A stretch of 64,000 nt of DNA from Adiantum capillus-veneris (taxonomy: Eukaryota > Streptophyta > Polypodiopsida > Polypodiales > Pteridaceae), in contig CM043944.1 in NCBI GenBank assembly GCA_014529385.2, positions 178,162,240 to 178,226,239 of the forward strand, written 5' to 3'. A program made the translations under genes and the position numbers. The notes under the pieces were generated by a model. It made no database searches, had not been told where the DNA came from, and was given only the letters and a program-made list of their open reading frames with translations. Shown here piece by piece: positions 25,051-35,862 of this stretch (the stretch's first letter is position 1; every line of letters begins with the position of its first letter).

Positions 25051-26105
25051 TAAATGGGAACATTCTTCATTAGTGAAATTTTGAACATAAATTATATTAG
25101 CATATACTTAAATATAATACAAATATTAACATATTAGCTATACTACTAATTTACTATAGCAGTTCTAGATTATGCCCCATACTATATTTAAGGTGCCAAA
25201 GGTTTGGCCTTATGGTCCTAGATTTAGCCAAGTGGTCAACACATATAGGACCAAGTGCACACTCTGCCACAAAACTTGGCCACCACTTCACTTGCCAAAG
25301 TTTAGGCCACATGGTCAATCCTAACTTTCCAATGTTCTTATTATGTCACCTTTTGCCTCGTGGAAAACCTAGGCTTGTTTTCACATACTCAGGCACTTCA
25401 AGCCACAATAAATTGTCATTACTCTTCAACAACCCTTTTGTTCAAGTCTTTGAAAAAACATTGTTTAAGGCCACCCTAAACCATTTTCATTTAGGGGTGT
25501 CTAAAACTAGCTTTTTGGCAATTCGAGAAGAAAATGGTCAAAGTTTTATACTTAGTTTTAACCACTTGACCAATTCAAATATTGGAAAGCAAGGTCTTGT
25601 AATACTTTTCTTTGGACATCACACATTAAAACTAGGTCCCTCACTTGTCCAAGCTATGCTCTAATACAATAAAGGGCTTTTGGTTTCAAGATGCACCACT
25701 TTCCCAACCTTGATTCCATTAAAGAAGCTAGCTCTACTTAGACATTTAATAGCAAGGTCTTGCAGCAGTTCAGATTGAACATTTTCCATGGCAGCTAGGT
25801 CCACCACTTATCTAAGCTATGCTCTAATAGAGTAAGGGGGTTTTGGTTTCAAGATCCACCACTTGTCCAAACTTGATTTGGGAAGCAAGGTCCTATAATA
25901 GTTTGCTTTGGACATTCACCATTACAACTAAGTCCACCACTTCTCCAAGCTATGTTCTAATACACTAAGGAGGTTTTGGTTTCAAGGAGAACCACTTGTA
26001 CGACTCTGTTTTTGGAAGTAAGGTCTTTACATAGTTCACCTTGGACCTTGGACATTGGATACTACAACTAAGCCCACCACTTGTCCAAGATATCCTCTAT
26101 ATATA
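25051..26105 (+). repeat. Degenerate satellite monomers
   Basis: A non-coding stretch in which words such as CTTGTCCAAGCTATGCTCTAATA and GGTTTCAAGAT.CACCACTT recur at irregular spacing (for example 25648, 25695, 25800, 25855 and 25930). It grades into the 368-bp family to the right. The 150-codon open frame at 25212-25664 lies in this material and shows no domain. Confidence 0.6.
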
Positions 26106-27475
26106 GCCAAAGGGTTTGGGTTTCAAGATTCACCACTTTTCCAACCTTTCTTCCATTAAAGAAAGGAGGGGCTTTATAACTAGGTCCACCACTTGTCCAA
26201 GCTATGCTCTGATATGGAAAGGGGATTTTGGTTTCAAGGTCCACCACGTGTTCAACCTTGCAAGACTCAAGGGATACTTGGACATTGGAAAGCATAGTCC
26301 TATAGTAGTTGATAGGTGGCAGTGGGTATTACAACTAGGTCCAACCTATGCTCTCATATCGCAAAGAGGCTTTTCTTTCAAGGTCCACCACTTGTCCAAC
26401 CTTGCTTCCATTAAAGAAATGAGGGGCTACGTAAACATTGGCAAGCAAGGTAGCAAGGTTCTAAGGTGTTTCACCTTGGATATTGGGCATTATAACTAGG
26501 TCCACCACTTGTCCAAGCTATGCTCTGATAAAGAAAGGGGATTTTGGTTTAAAGGTCCACCATGTGTTCAACCTTTCTAATATAGAAAGGGGATTTTGGT
26601 TTCAAGGTCCACCACGTGTTCAACCTTGCAAGACTCAAGGGATACTTGGACATTGGAAAGCATAGTCCTATAGTAGTTGATAGGTGGCAGTGGGTATTAC
26701 AACTAGGTCCAACCTATGCTCTCATATCGCAAAGAGGCTTTGCTTTCAAGGTCCACCACTTGTCCAACCTTGCTTCCATTAAAGAAATGAGGGGCTACGT
26801 AAACATTGGCAAGCAAGGTAGCAAGGTTCTAAGGTGTTTCACCTTGGATATTGGGCATTATAACTAGGTCCACCACTTGTCCAAGCTATGCTCTGATAAA
26901 GAAAGGGGATTTTGGTTTAAAGGTCCACCATGTGTTCAACCTTTCTAATATAGAAAGGGGATTTTTGTTTCAAGGTCCACCACGTGTTCAACCTTGAAAG
27001 ACTCAAGGGATACTTGGACATTGGAAAGCATAGTCTTATAGTAGTTGATAGGTGGCAGTGGGTATTAAAACTAGGTCCAACCTATGCTCTTATATAGCAA
27101 AGAGGCTTTGGTTTCAAGGTCCACCACTTGTCCAACCTTACTTCCATTAAAGAAATGAGGGGCTACGTAAACATTGGCAAGCAAGGTAGCAAAGTCCTAA
27201 GGTATTTCACCTTGGATATTGGGCATTATAACTAGGTCCACCACTTGTCCAAGCTATGCTCTGATATAGAAAGGGGATTTTTGTTTCAAGGTCCACCACG
27301 TGTTCAACCTTGAAAGACTCAAGGGATACTTGGACATTGGAAAGCATAGTCCTATAGTAGTTGATAGGTGGTAGTGGGTATTACAACTAGGTCCACCACT
27401 TGTCCAACCTATGCTCTCATATAGCAAAGAGGCTTTGGTTTCAAGGTCCACCACTTGTCCAACCTTGCTTCCATT
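26106..27475 (+). repeat. 368-bp tandem satellite, just over three copies
   Basis: TATTGGGCAT recurs at 26481, 26849 and 27217, a period of 368 bp. The units contain several GGTCCACCACTTGTCC or GGTCCACCACGTGTTC cores joined by sequences unlike those of the 425/441-bp family (for example TAGTAGTTGATAGGTGG). Copies are near-identical over long stretches, while the left-most and right-most are truncated. It is a second, independently amplified array built on the same 16-mer. Confidence 0.88.
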
Positions 27476-27617
27476 AATATAGCAAGGAGGATTTGGTCTC
27501 AAGGTTCACCACTTGTCCAACCTATGCAAACCTTTTTCATGTTGTAGCATGATTTTTGGTTTGAAGAGTATTTTTCTATAACTATGGATTTAACAATGTA
27601 ATCTTTTTACTTACAGG
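27476..27617 (+). promoter_or_regulatory. Leader/intron 3' end upstream of the DUF7869-like gene
   Basis: One last satellite core (GGTTCACCACTTGTCCAACC, about 27504) is followed by a T-rich tract and the acceptor TTTTTACTTACAG, ending at 27616, one base before the ATG at 27618. The gene therefore very likely has an untranslated first exon upstream, with the satellite inside its leader intron. Confidence 0.55.
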
Positions 27618-30600
27618 ATGGACTTTGAATCTGGGGAGAAAGTACATATGATACTTGACAATGAAATCGTTGGTATTGGTTGTGTGTGTAGAACAGATCC
27701 AGATTCCACTTGTGGTGGTACAAAGATAGGGCTGGGAAATGTCTCCATACTAGTGGAGGAATGCTTGAAGGATGTGGTCCTACCTTTTCCTACAATGGAT
27801 ACTTCATCTCTCCAAGGCTCATTATGGAGTGCTGTTCGATGGTCAAAGCTTCTTTTGCAATCTTTTGTATTAAATGGGAACTTAATTGATCCACACGAAA
27901 GCTACAATGGTGATGAAGAACATGATCATTCTGATCCTCTAGTTACAGATTCAATACCTATGACAAGCCCAGAATTTGAAGCAATGATTCGAGAGTCTTG
28001 GAGAAATCAGAGGGTCCTTTTAAAAGATGACACAATGATGCAAACCATGAATGAAGGGACCATCTTATATGTATTTCCACATGATTATGTCAACTTTCAG
28101 GAACTTGGTCCTGATTGTGTGGGTGTGGGTATTGAAAGAGAAAATGCAAGCATTCATGATGTGGTTGAAGTGGGTAGCATCACTTTGCTAAAGTGGCCCA
28201 TCAAGCAGACAACAATGTTGAATGGGAGCCCATTACAACGCTTTGTTCCTGTTGATGGCATGCATGCTACATATGAGGATGTATCCAACGATGGCAATGT
28301 TGGAAAAAAACTTGATGGGAGTAATGTTGTCCAGTTGTCAAGGAAGAGACGATACACTTTCATGAACAGGACTCAAAAATCAAAAGCAGCACCAGCTTCG
28401 ACTTTTTACCTTTCAAACAAATCAATTCAAAGGGTATCATGCATTGATTGTTGTGCACAAAAATGCTGCCAATTTGCAGATCGTGATATGGTGACAAGGT
28501 TACGACAACAATTTTGGGGAGAGTCTCAAAAATCACGCACTAATTATGTTTATGATGTTCTTTCTATATGTTATCAGAAAGATGAGAAGTCACGATACCA
28601 ATTCAGGCTAAATGGCTCTATTGTTTGTTGTAGAGCATGGTATGAGCTACATGGAATACCAAAGACATCATTTTATCGATACAAGGAGAACTTTGAAAAT
28701 GGTGTGCGCCAATATGTACATGGGAACACATGTACATTGAGAAGGGGACTTCAACATACTAGTTTAGCAAGAGCACTACTAAACGAGTTTGTGGAAAATA
28801 ACTCTGAGAAAATGCCACATAGAAGTAGAACACTGCTAGATGGCTCAAGAGAGACTCAATTGGTGATTCCATCAACATACAAACAAGTGGATATTTTATG
28901 TGAAATCAACACGACACTTGACCAAATGGGCTATGAGAAGAAGCTATCCCAATCTTCTTTTGGTAGAATTTGGAACAAAGAGTACCCACATGTCACTTTA
29001 ACAAAGACGAGTGAGTTCTCTAAGTGCAATATTTGTAGCTCAATCAAGGCAAGGTTAGAAGCTAAACCTTCTCTTGAAGAGAGAGCTCTTCTCTTGAGGG
29101 AGAGAGAAGTTCACATGGCACAACAAAAGAGTTGCAGAAGCCTATATTATGCATGGCGCACGTATTCAGAAACTCAACCACAAAAATATGTATGCATAAT
29201 CCATGATAAGATGGATCAAAAGAAGACTGCCATTCCTAGATTACGCATTGTTCCCAAGGGTGTGGATTCAGGATATAATCTGCAGGTGGCATTGATTGGC
29301 ATGATCACTCATGGACATGGAGAAGGTCATTACGGACACTTTGTCTTGAATGGTTTGTGGCCAGCTGATCCAAATCTTACAATTGGCTCAATTGCTAATT
29401 GTTTACATAACCTCGAGAGGATAGATAAGCATCCTCTTGGTGATCTAGTAACAAATGGACTTCCAAGGAGCAATATTTCACTACTACATGCTTTGAACTC
29501 AAGGGATGCTTTGGACTAACATAACTTGAGTGATGGAAAAGAGCCCATCGTGCAGTCGTCAGAAATTGCAGAAGAGGAATTGGGGTCAACATTTCGCAGA
29601 TTGCCAGAGAACTTGTTGCTACAATTGGATAATTGTGCAGGGGAAAATAAAAATCGATACTTATTTGCCTATTTGTCAATGCTTGTTGCAAGGGGTGTTT
29701 TCAAAACCATCCAACTGGGATTTTTAATGGTTGGGCATACACATGAGGACATAGACGCCATGTTTAGTAGGTTTTCAGAGAAGTTGAGAGTTACACAAAC
29801 CTATACTTTGCCACATTTGATGGATACATTACGAAACATCTCATCTTCATCTCCAGCTCCATTTTTTCTCACAAAGATCCCTGATTTCAAGCAATATTGT
29901 GATGGCTATCTTTGTGATGGACAAGACATACTTGTTGGACATTCCAAACCGCTTCAGTTCAGGTTCTTTATGCAAGATGAGACACCAATGATGCAATATA
30001 AGGCACATGTAGGTGTATCAAGTTGGAGTGGAAGTATTCGCCTTTGGAAAACAGACACAGAAGGCAAGCCAATGTTACCACATGGAGATCCACCTCTAGT
30101 ACAAATGGCGGAGTATGTCAAGGCCCACGAAGAAGTCATTTTGGGGCTAAAGAACTATATAAGATTTTGGAAAAATTTAGGGAATGGTTCAAGTATTCCG
30201 CGATATTATAGACCCGTGATAGATTATTGGAGTAAGGTAATTGAAGAGATTGGAAAAGCAATCATATCAGAGGGAGTCTTGTATGAAATGTTTTGGCCAA
30301 AAACTCAAGAATATTCTCATCTACAAAGCACTACAATGAATTTGCAACAAGGAGCAGAAAGATTCCTAGGCCTTGAAGAGTTGAATGATCATTTTTGTGG
30401 GCCTCAACGAGATAGGCCAAGGGAAGAGTTTGACCCTATGTCTGATGTGCACCAAGGTGACTTTCTTATGCTTGTTCCGAGTGACACAGAAATCTATCCA
30501 GTGTGGCTTGCAATGGCTTTATCTGACATTGATAATGAGCCTACATCACCAAACTACAGAAAACTCTTGATTCAATATTGGTCACCTTGCGCGAGAAAAA

Positions 30601-30845
30601 GTGGGATGACAGATACTCAAGCTTACAGTAATTGTTGGAAGGGTTATTGGGCTGTCAACTATAAGGACCCACAAGTGTGGGAAACTATAGATGCAATTGT
30701 TTGGTCCTGGAGACCCAATAAAGAAGGACCATTTTCTAGAATAAAGATTCCAGAAAGACATGCTCTAAAAGCCAAAGAAGGCCTCACTCGTGCACATCAG
30801 CCACACTTGGATCAAAGTTCAGATATGGTATCAAATGTGGAGTAG
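27618..30845 (+). pseudogene. DUF7869-type transposase-like gene with one in-frame TAA
   Basis: A frame of 1,075 codons runs from ATG to TAG, broken only by TAA at 29517-29519. The frame on both sides is the same and reads as one protein. Residues 5-85 resemble the small beta-rich domain (DUF8039-like) of plant CACTA transposon proteins. A Cys-rich stretch follows (CIDCCAQKCC, about 275), then a helix-turn-helix-like segment (CRAWYELHGIPKTSFYRY). The C-terminal half has the pattern of DUF7869 proteins: a CNIC pair, HDKMD (Asp530/Asp533), LQLDNCAGENKN (Asp671) and GHTHEDID (Glu710 to Asp713). The spacing of these acidic residues fits an RNase-H-fold DDE/D nuclease, but that is inference. The TAA lies between the first and second acidic clusters. 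It may be a nonsense mutation, a readthrough site or an error. A very short unseen intron is less likely. Confidence 0.7.
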
Positions 30846-30950
30846 AATTATGTGGAGCTTCTATTGTGACTATACTAGTCAATTTGTAAACAAAATCTTT
30901 TTTGTATCTTCCTTTGTTTTATGTAATTTATAGTTATTATTCAAATCCAT
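30846..30950 (+). other. 3' flank of the DUF7869-like gene
   Basis: AT-rich sequence directly after the stop, with T-rich runs and AATTTGTAAACAAAATC-type words that could serve plant polyadenylation. Neither a terminal inverted repeat nor a recurrence of the left window edge was recognised, so the right end of any mobile element is undefined. Confidence 0.35.
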
Positions 30951-31418
30951 GTGTTGTACATCCTCTTGACTTTTGGTGTTTATCAACACCACAATCCTAT
31001 GAGATTTTCACTTTATTTACTAGCCACACACCTCAATTTTTCCCACTTTAAGTGGAAAATTCCCAAATTACATGAATTCGGTCGATTTGGAGATTCCCAT
31101 AATGTGAGATTTTTACCAAAATACCTAATATGGTCTTATACGTACAACAGAGCTCTTTTCTTCCCTACAGATAAGCCTCCTTTCACATTAAGGTTATTGA
31201 CATTTATACCTAGGGCATTCTAAATGGCCAGTGGCCAGCTCACATAGACGTTTACAAATGTCATGATAGCATTACAGCTCACGAAATTGATTTGCTACTT
31301 TGGAATCAGGATTTACACAGAGTATTACTACACTAGCTTAAAAAACTAGTAGAGTACAAATGTGCTATCCAGCTACATGTCCGACTAGTTGGATGTCCGT
31401 TTGATCTGTCCTCAAACA
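30951..31418 (-). repeat. Probable LTR of the left Ty3 remnant (outer end not found)
   Basis: Read on the minus strand, the block begins TGTTTGAGGACAG right after a polypurine tract. About 200 bp in, it has a TATA-like CTAGGTATAAATG (near 31208), as expected for a 3' LTR with its own promoter. The left limit is a guess because no second copy was found in the window for comparison. Confidence 0.45.
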
Positions 31419-31430
31419 TTCCCCCCTTCC
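31419..31430 (-). other. Polypurine tract
   Basis: GGAAGGGGGGAA on the minus strand sits between the stop codon of the polyprotein end and the TG that opens the putative LTR. This is the standard place for plus-strand priming in LTR retrotransposons. Confidence 0.6.
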
Positions 31431-31783
31431 TAAATCATGTCGTCCCTTGACATGACCTTGTACAGTCTTGTCATAGGGTTGTCTTTAGCTTTGTCTTCAA
31501 TGTTGGTCTTCAGCCTGGGAAGTGCGTTGTCGTTGATGACGCTCCGCCTTTCCTTGAGTGATGTATATCTTCCAGTTTGTTGATACTTGATTTGATTTTT
31601 GATTTTTGAGGCAACTTTTCTTCTTGTTGTGCAGTCTTCTCTTTGCTGCCATTCTTGGTCACCGTGAAGAGGGATTTTCATGTTTTTGTATTTGTAGGGA
31701 GTTTGTAGAACTGATCCTCTTTGTGGTATGGACTTTATGTTGGGTTTGCTTCCAAGTTCCACTACAAATTGAGTTTTCCACAA
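31430..31783 (-). pseudogene. C-terminal end of a Ty3 polyprotein
   Basis: The minus-strand frame ends with a charged segment (KVMSRDDMI) immediately before the polypurine tract. A position just upstream of the PPT is where the terminal part of an LTR-retrotransposon ORF is expected. Nothing in it identifies a domain. The link with the remnants to the right rests on strand and order. Confidence 0.45.
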
Positions 31784-32654
31784 TAGGTAGCCAATGTTGA
31801 AGCACTGTGTGAGCTACGTATGGTTGTTGTGGATAGCTCTCTTGCTGAATTTTTCATTGTTTGTCGTTGTAGTCCATTCTTTGACTTGCCATTGTTTTAT
31901 GGAGCATCGCTATCAACCTTGGAGATAAAAGATTTTCTTGATAAGCATATGGAGACCTGCACTGCTTTCTCCAAGTCGTTGGCGATTGATTTGGGTAGAG
32001 ATTTCTTTATTAGTAATCTAGAAGAAGTATATACAAGAAGTCGATGATGAGGGTTTCTAGATTAGGGTCTTAAAACCTGGATGGCCAAAGGTTAAAAACT
32101 CGATGAGAAAAAATTATCTTTGGTATACGTCTTATTGGAGTTGAGCCTTTGGACTTGAAGTACTTTTCATGCAAGGTGAGTGCTTGGAAGAAACAAAGGA
32201 AGAGTGCCTAATGCAAGTGCCAATTATGGGACACTCTATATGCATATGAAAATTTGTCGAACAAAACGTGTAATATAAGAGATGGAGTCGATGGGTGCTT
32301 CAAGGAACAAATGTAGCACATGTCACATCAAAGGATGTCTCAATAGATTTCATGTTTCGAAGAAGGGTTTTTGATGTAGAAGCTTCTCCACTCATACCTC
32401 ACTGTGATGAGTGCATGAGTGCCTTTTGGACTTCCTCCTTCACTTACCACTATACTACAATGATTTGGACTATTATGCTCACCTATACCAGCATGAGCGA
32501 CACAACATAAATACGCTCAACTCTTCCAGCTTGAGGAATACCTAGAATAGCTAAGATGCTTAGACCATAGAGAATATTACATGAAGGTTTGGGACTAACA
32601 CCTCGCTCATTTAGTGGCTTAGCTGCCCGACTCTGACTTTTATGCCATGTATTT
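31784..32654. other. Degenerate retrotransposon interior
   Basis: No open frame over about 75 codons and no motif. It lies between the polyprotein end and the repeat-bearing ORF remnants on the minus strand, so it is most simply decayed coding or spacer DNA of the same element. Confidence 0.4.
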
Positions 32655-33873
32655 TTAATGGCGACTTGGACTTACCTGTTCAAGGCCAAAAACCCAGCTC
32701 CATAAGTTTTGGAAATTTAGGACTCTACCATTGTGTTGGCCTTTGGATGCCACCATTTTGTCGATTAGGCTGGCATACTTTTGCTCCTGTTGACTTGCTT
32801 GTTGTATGTTGTCACTACTTTGTGAAACAAGTTCTTCAATTTTTTTAGAGACTGATCTAGCCTTTGCTTTATCTCGCATGACAAGCGGTTGTTGATGTGT
32901 TTGGGTTCTTTGTGATTGATTTTCCACTAGTGATTTTGGAACCCATTTTGTTTTTTGTCCTTGCATGACCGTCGTTTGAATTTGCTCCTTTTGTGCGATG
33001 ACTTGATGGACACTAGACTTCGGTATCCATATCTTATGATTTCCTTTGTAGAAGCCTTGATTTTGGAGTTGATGAAAAGGTATCCATCTATAGATTGCAG
33101 CAACCTTGGTTGCAATTGGCTTATGTTGGATGTTGCTTGTCTTTGCTTGCTTTTGGACCGAAGCTTGTGCTGCTTAATTTCTCTTGGTTGTTCTAGATTG
33201 AGCTACACTTTTTGGTAACCATACTTGAGTGTTACCGTCATAAAATCCTTGCGCTTCGAGTAGCTTGACTGGAATTATCCGTTGTTTCACCTGTTTTTCT
33301 TGGGTAACTTGCCCAGCATCTGACTTTGGTACACAAACTTGTCGCATTTCTTGCTTGGAAGGTCTTTTTTTTTTCCTTTTCTGGTTTTTATTTCTTCTAT
33401 TTGAGTTGTTTGTCTTGTGTTGATAGCACATCTTGTTCTTTGTAGAACACGTTGGTTGATGTGGGTAGGTCCAAGCTGTTACTTCAGGTGTTTTGTCCCA
33501 AACATAAGCGTTTCCTTGGAAGTAGCCCTGAGCAGTGATTAACTCATTTGATGCTACCTACCCTGTCACCTTTTGTTGTTGTGGTTGAACCCGTGCTTCA
33601 TGTATCCAAACTGGGTCTTTGACTTTGATGTTCTCTTTGGATACTAACACTTGGTTTGTTCCCTTCGGCTTCTTCTTGATCCTTCTTTGTGATGGAAACT
33701 TTGGTTGGTAAACCTTTTTTTTTTGGTTTCCATTGCATTGTTGATGGTTTGGCTCTTGATGTAGAGGCTTCATGGGAAGATTGATGGAAGCTCGTTGAGG
33801 GTAAAGTCGTCTTGCGAGGTTTATATACTTCAATGTTTACCTTTGCTTTACCTTTTTGCGCAATGGTTGGCAA
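32655..33873 (-). pseudogene. Retrotransposon accessory ORF with repeated QGFYxGNxxxWxPKS motif
   Basis: One minus-strand frame runs with a few stops from about 33833 to 32655. It is rich in Gln, Lys and Ser. A peptide motif recurs: AQGYFQGNAYVW (about 33530), AQGFYDGNTQVWLPKS (about 33250), NQGFYKGNHKIWIPKS (about 33050) and a shorter KWVPKS (about 32950). Repeats of this kind suggest internal duplication of a binding module. I do not recognise a named domain. It follows protease and Gag remnants on the same strand, in the place where RT would be expected, so Pol seems absent from this copy. Confidence 0.5.
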
Positions 33874-34056
33874 TTTCTTCTTCGCATGGGTATGAGAATC
33901 TTCATGGAGTCTTACCGTTGTTGTTGAAGATTTTCCTTGTGGTTGAAAGAAGATGTTCCTTCAGCTTTCTATCAGAATGAGACTCTCTTTGATATGATGA
34001 GAGTCAATTATGTGGAAAATATCCTTATACTCCTCAGTACTCAACTTGAGTACAAC

Positions 34057-34617
34057 TTATACCACTCCGAAGCTAGGAATCGGCATTTTTGAACTTGTGT
34101 AAATGATCTCCTCTAGCTTGGTGATTGGCGGCTTTCCCATCATTATCCACGTTCCATAAGACATTAGATTCTTTGTCGCTTTTGTCAGAGCTGAACATGT
34201 GATTTTGAGTCCTGTTTCTCCGCATATGCTGAATTTGATCATCGTAAGAGACAATCGATCTTCCTCGTTGTCCCTATTCTTCTTTTGATCTTGTATTTTT
34301 TGAACATTTGACGTTGAACTTGGAAAATTTTTCCCTTCATCTGCTTTCATTTGCACTTTTTGTGGAGTCGGCTTCTTTGAAACAACTTTTGTTGATTCTT
34401 CACGTATGTCAATGATGACATATTCTTGTGGTTGCTCTGCTTCCATCATTTTCACTTTTGCCTCATGCTCCATGATGTAGCCATCTATCTCAAATTTTTT
34501 GCTTTCACACTCACAAACCTTGTTAGCTTCCTTCAACACCTTTATTGTAAACAAGGGAGTTATATCATAGCCATCTTCATCACAAAATTTGGTGTTGGTC
34601 ACCTCATTTATGCACAC
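34057..34617 (-). pseudogene. Ty3 polyprotein segment downstream of protease
   Basis: A 186-codon minus-strand frame, Glu/Lys-rich. Its start (CINEVTNTKFCDEDGYDITP) parallels part of the element B frame at 51626-52096 (CVNTSMPTQFCNEDGYNIIP). It is therefore the equivalent linker between protease and RT. Function unknown. Confidence 0.55.
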
Positions 34618-35106
34618 ATCAAGAGTTGCTAGTATTTGTTCCCACCCAAAGGTTTCAAATAACTCCTCTGGAAATGGTTCCTTAGTGTAAGATTCATCTT
34701 CTACTGAAGGCTCTAGGATGCAATCTTCCTTTCTAAGACTTACACTTTTCAGGAGCTTCGTACATTTAAATATCCACTTTGCTTTTTAAATCGGTTGTGG
34801 AGTTTAATTCTTCCCCTGGGGTTCGCTCTACATCTCTATAACTATGATCTTTGACACTAATTTTCATAATGACCTCTTTGTGTCTCAGATAAATATACCA
34901 TAGCCCCACTCTTGTACCATTTTGAGATGACGCATGAATGGTCTGCCCAATATGATGTCAAAGTTGCTACTCTTGTCAAAATTCATTATGGCAAAGGTAT
35001 GCTCATACTCTATGCCACACGAGGATACAATGATTTGTTCTAATATTCCTCATACTCTATGCCACATGAGGATACAATGATTTGTTCTAATATTCCTATT
35101 GGTATC

Positions 35107-35349
35107 TCAATGTATCCATCTGCTAATTGCAGTTTCATTCAAGTTTTGTAAGAGAAGGCTTTTCCCATTTTTTCCATATTTATTTGGTTGTAATGGCATT
35201 CCTGCCCCACTATCTAATATAGCAACCATTTTTACGCCTTTGTACTCAAGTGGTAAGGTGGTGTTTCCTTCTTCTCCTTTACAGTAGTCACCCACCGTAT
35301 TTAGTAGTACTGGCTTTGTCTGTGGTTTCTTAGGCAAGGTGTCATCCAT
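35107..35349 (-). pseudogene. Aspartic protease remnant of a Ty3 element
   Basis: The minus-strand frame carries EEGNTTLPLEYKGVKMVAILDSGAG, with the DSG active-site triplet of retroelement proteases. It aligns by eye with the element B copy at 52337-52579 (EEGNTTL, AILDSGAG). The frame ends soon after the active site, so the copy is broken. Confidence 0.7.
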
Positions 35350-35862
35350 GTTTTTGTTCGCAAGTTGGTCGTGTGAAGGGATTTCAACCCCATGTTTCCA
35401 GGTTTTTGCTCATTTGGCTCCATAGATGCGGTCTAATTTTTAGTAACTTTGAGAGATAGTTTGTATTGTGTAAGAGAAGACATCGATTTGTGCAAGCTCT
35501 TGGTATCCATCATTTTTGGTGTGGCTTTCCACTAGGAAGGTACCATTTTAACCTCCGATTTTGTTTTGAGTTCTCCTATGAAAGATGGCAAAGTCTTTAG
35601 AGAGCATGGTTTACTCTCTTCAGATGCAACAGACACGACATCTCCATATAGAGATCGTATATCCCCTGGGAAAAATTTGTGATCCATGTTTATCTCAGGG
35701 TTAGGTGCTAGCTTTAAAGTAGCACTACCATCTTCTTGGTTTCAAATTGATTTCCATAAGGATTGTGGCCAACACGGTTTTGCTACCTCCGAAATTGGCA
35801 TTACTGCTTGTGAGCCCGTCCCATATGTGGTATTGGCTACTTCCCTTGTATCTAAAGGTGTC

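Noticed and set aside
25212-25664. 150-codon plus-strand frame
   Set aside because: Lies in degenerate satellite monomers, with no domain and no conserved partner.
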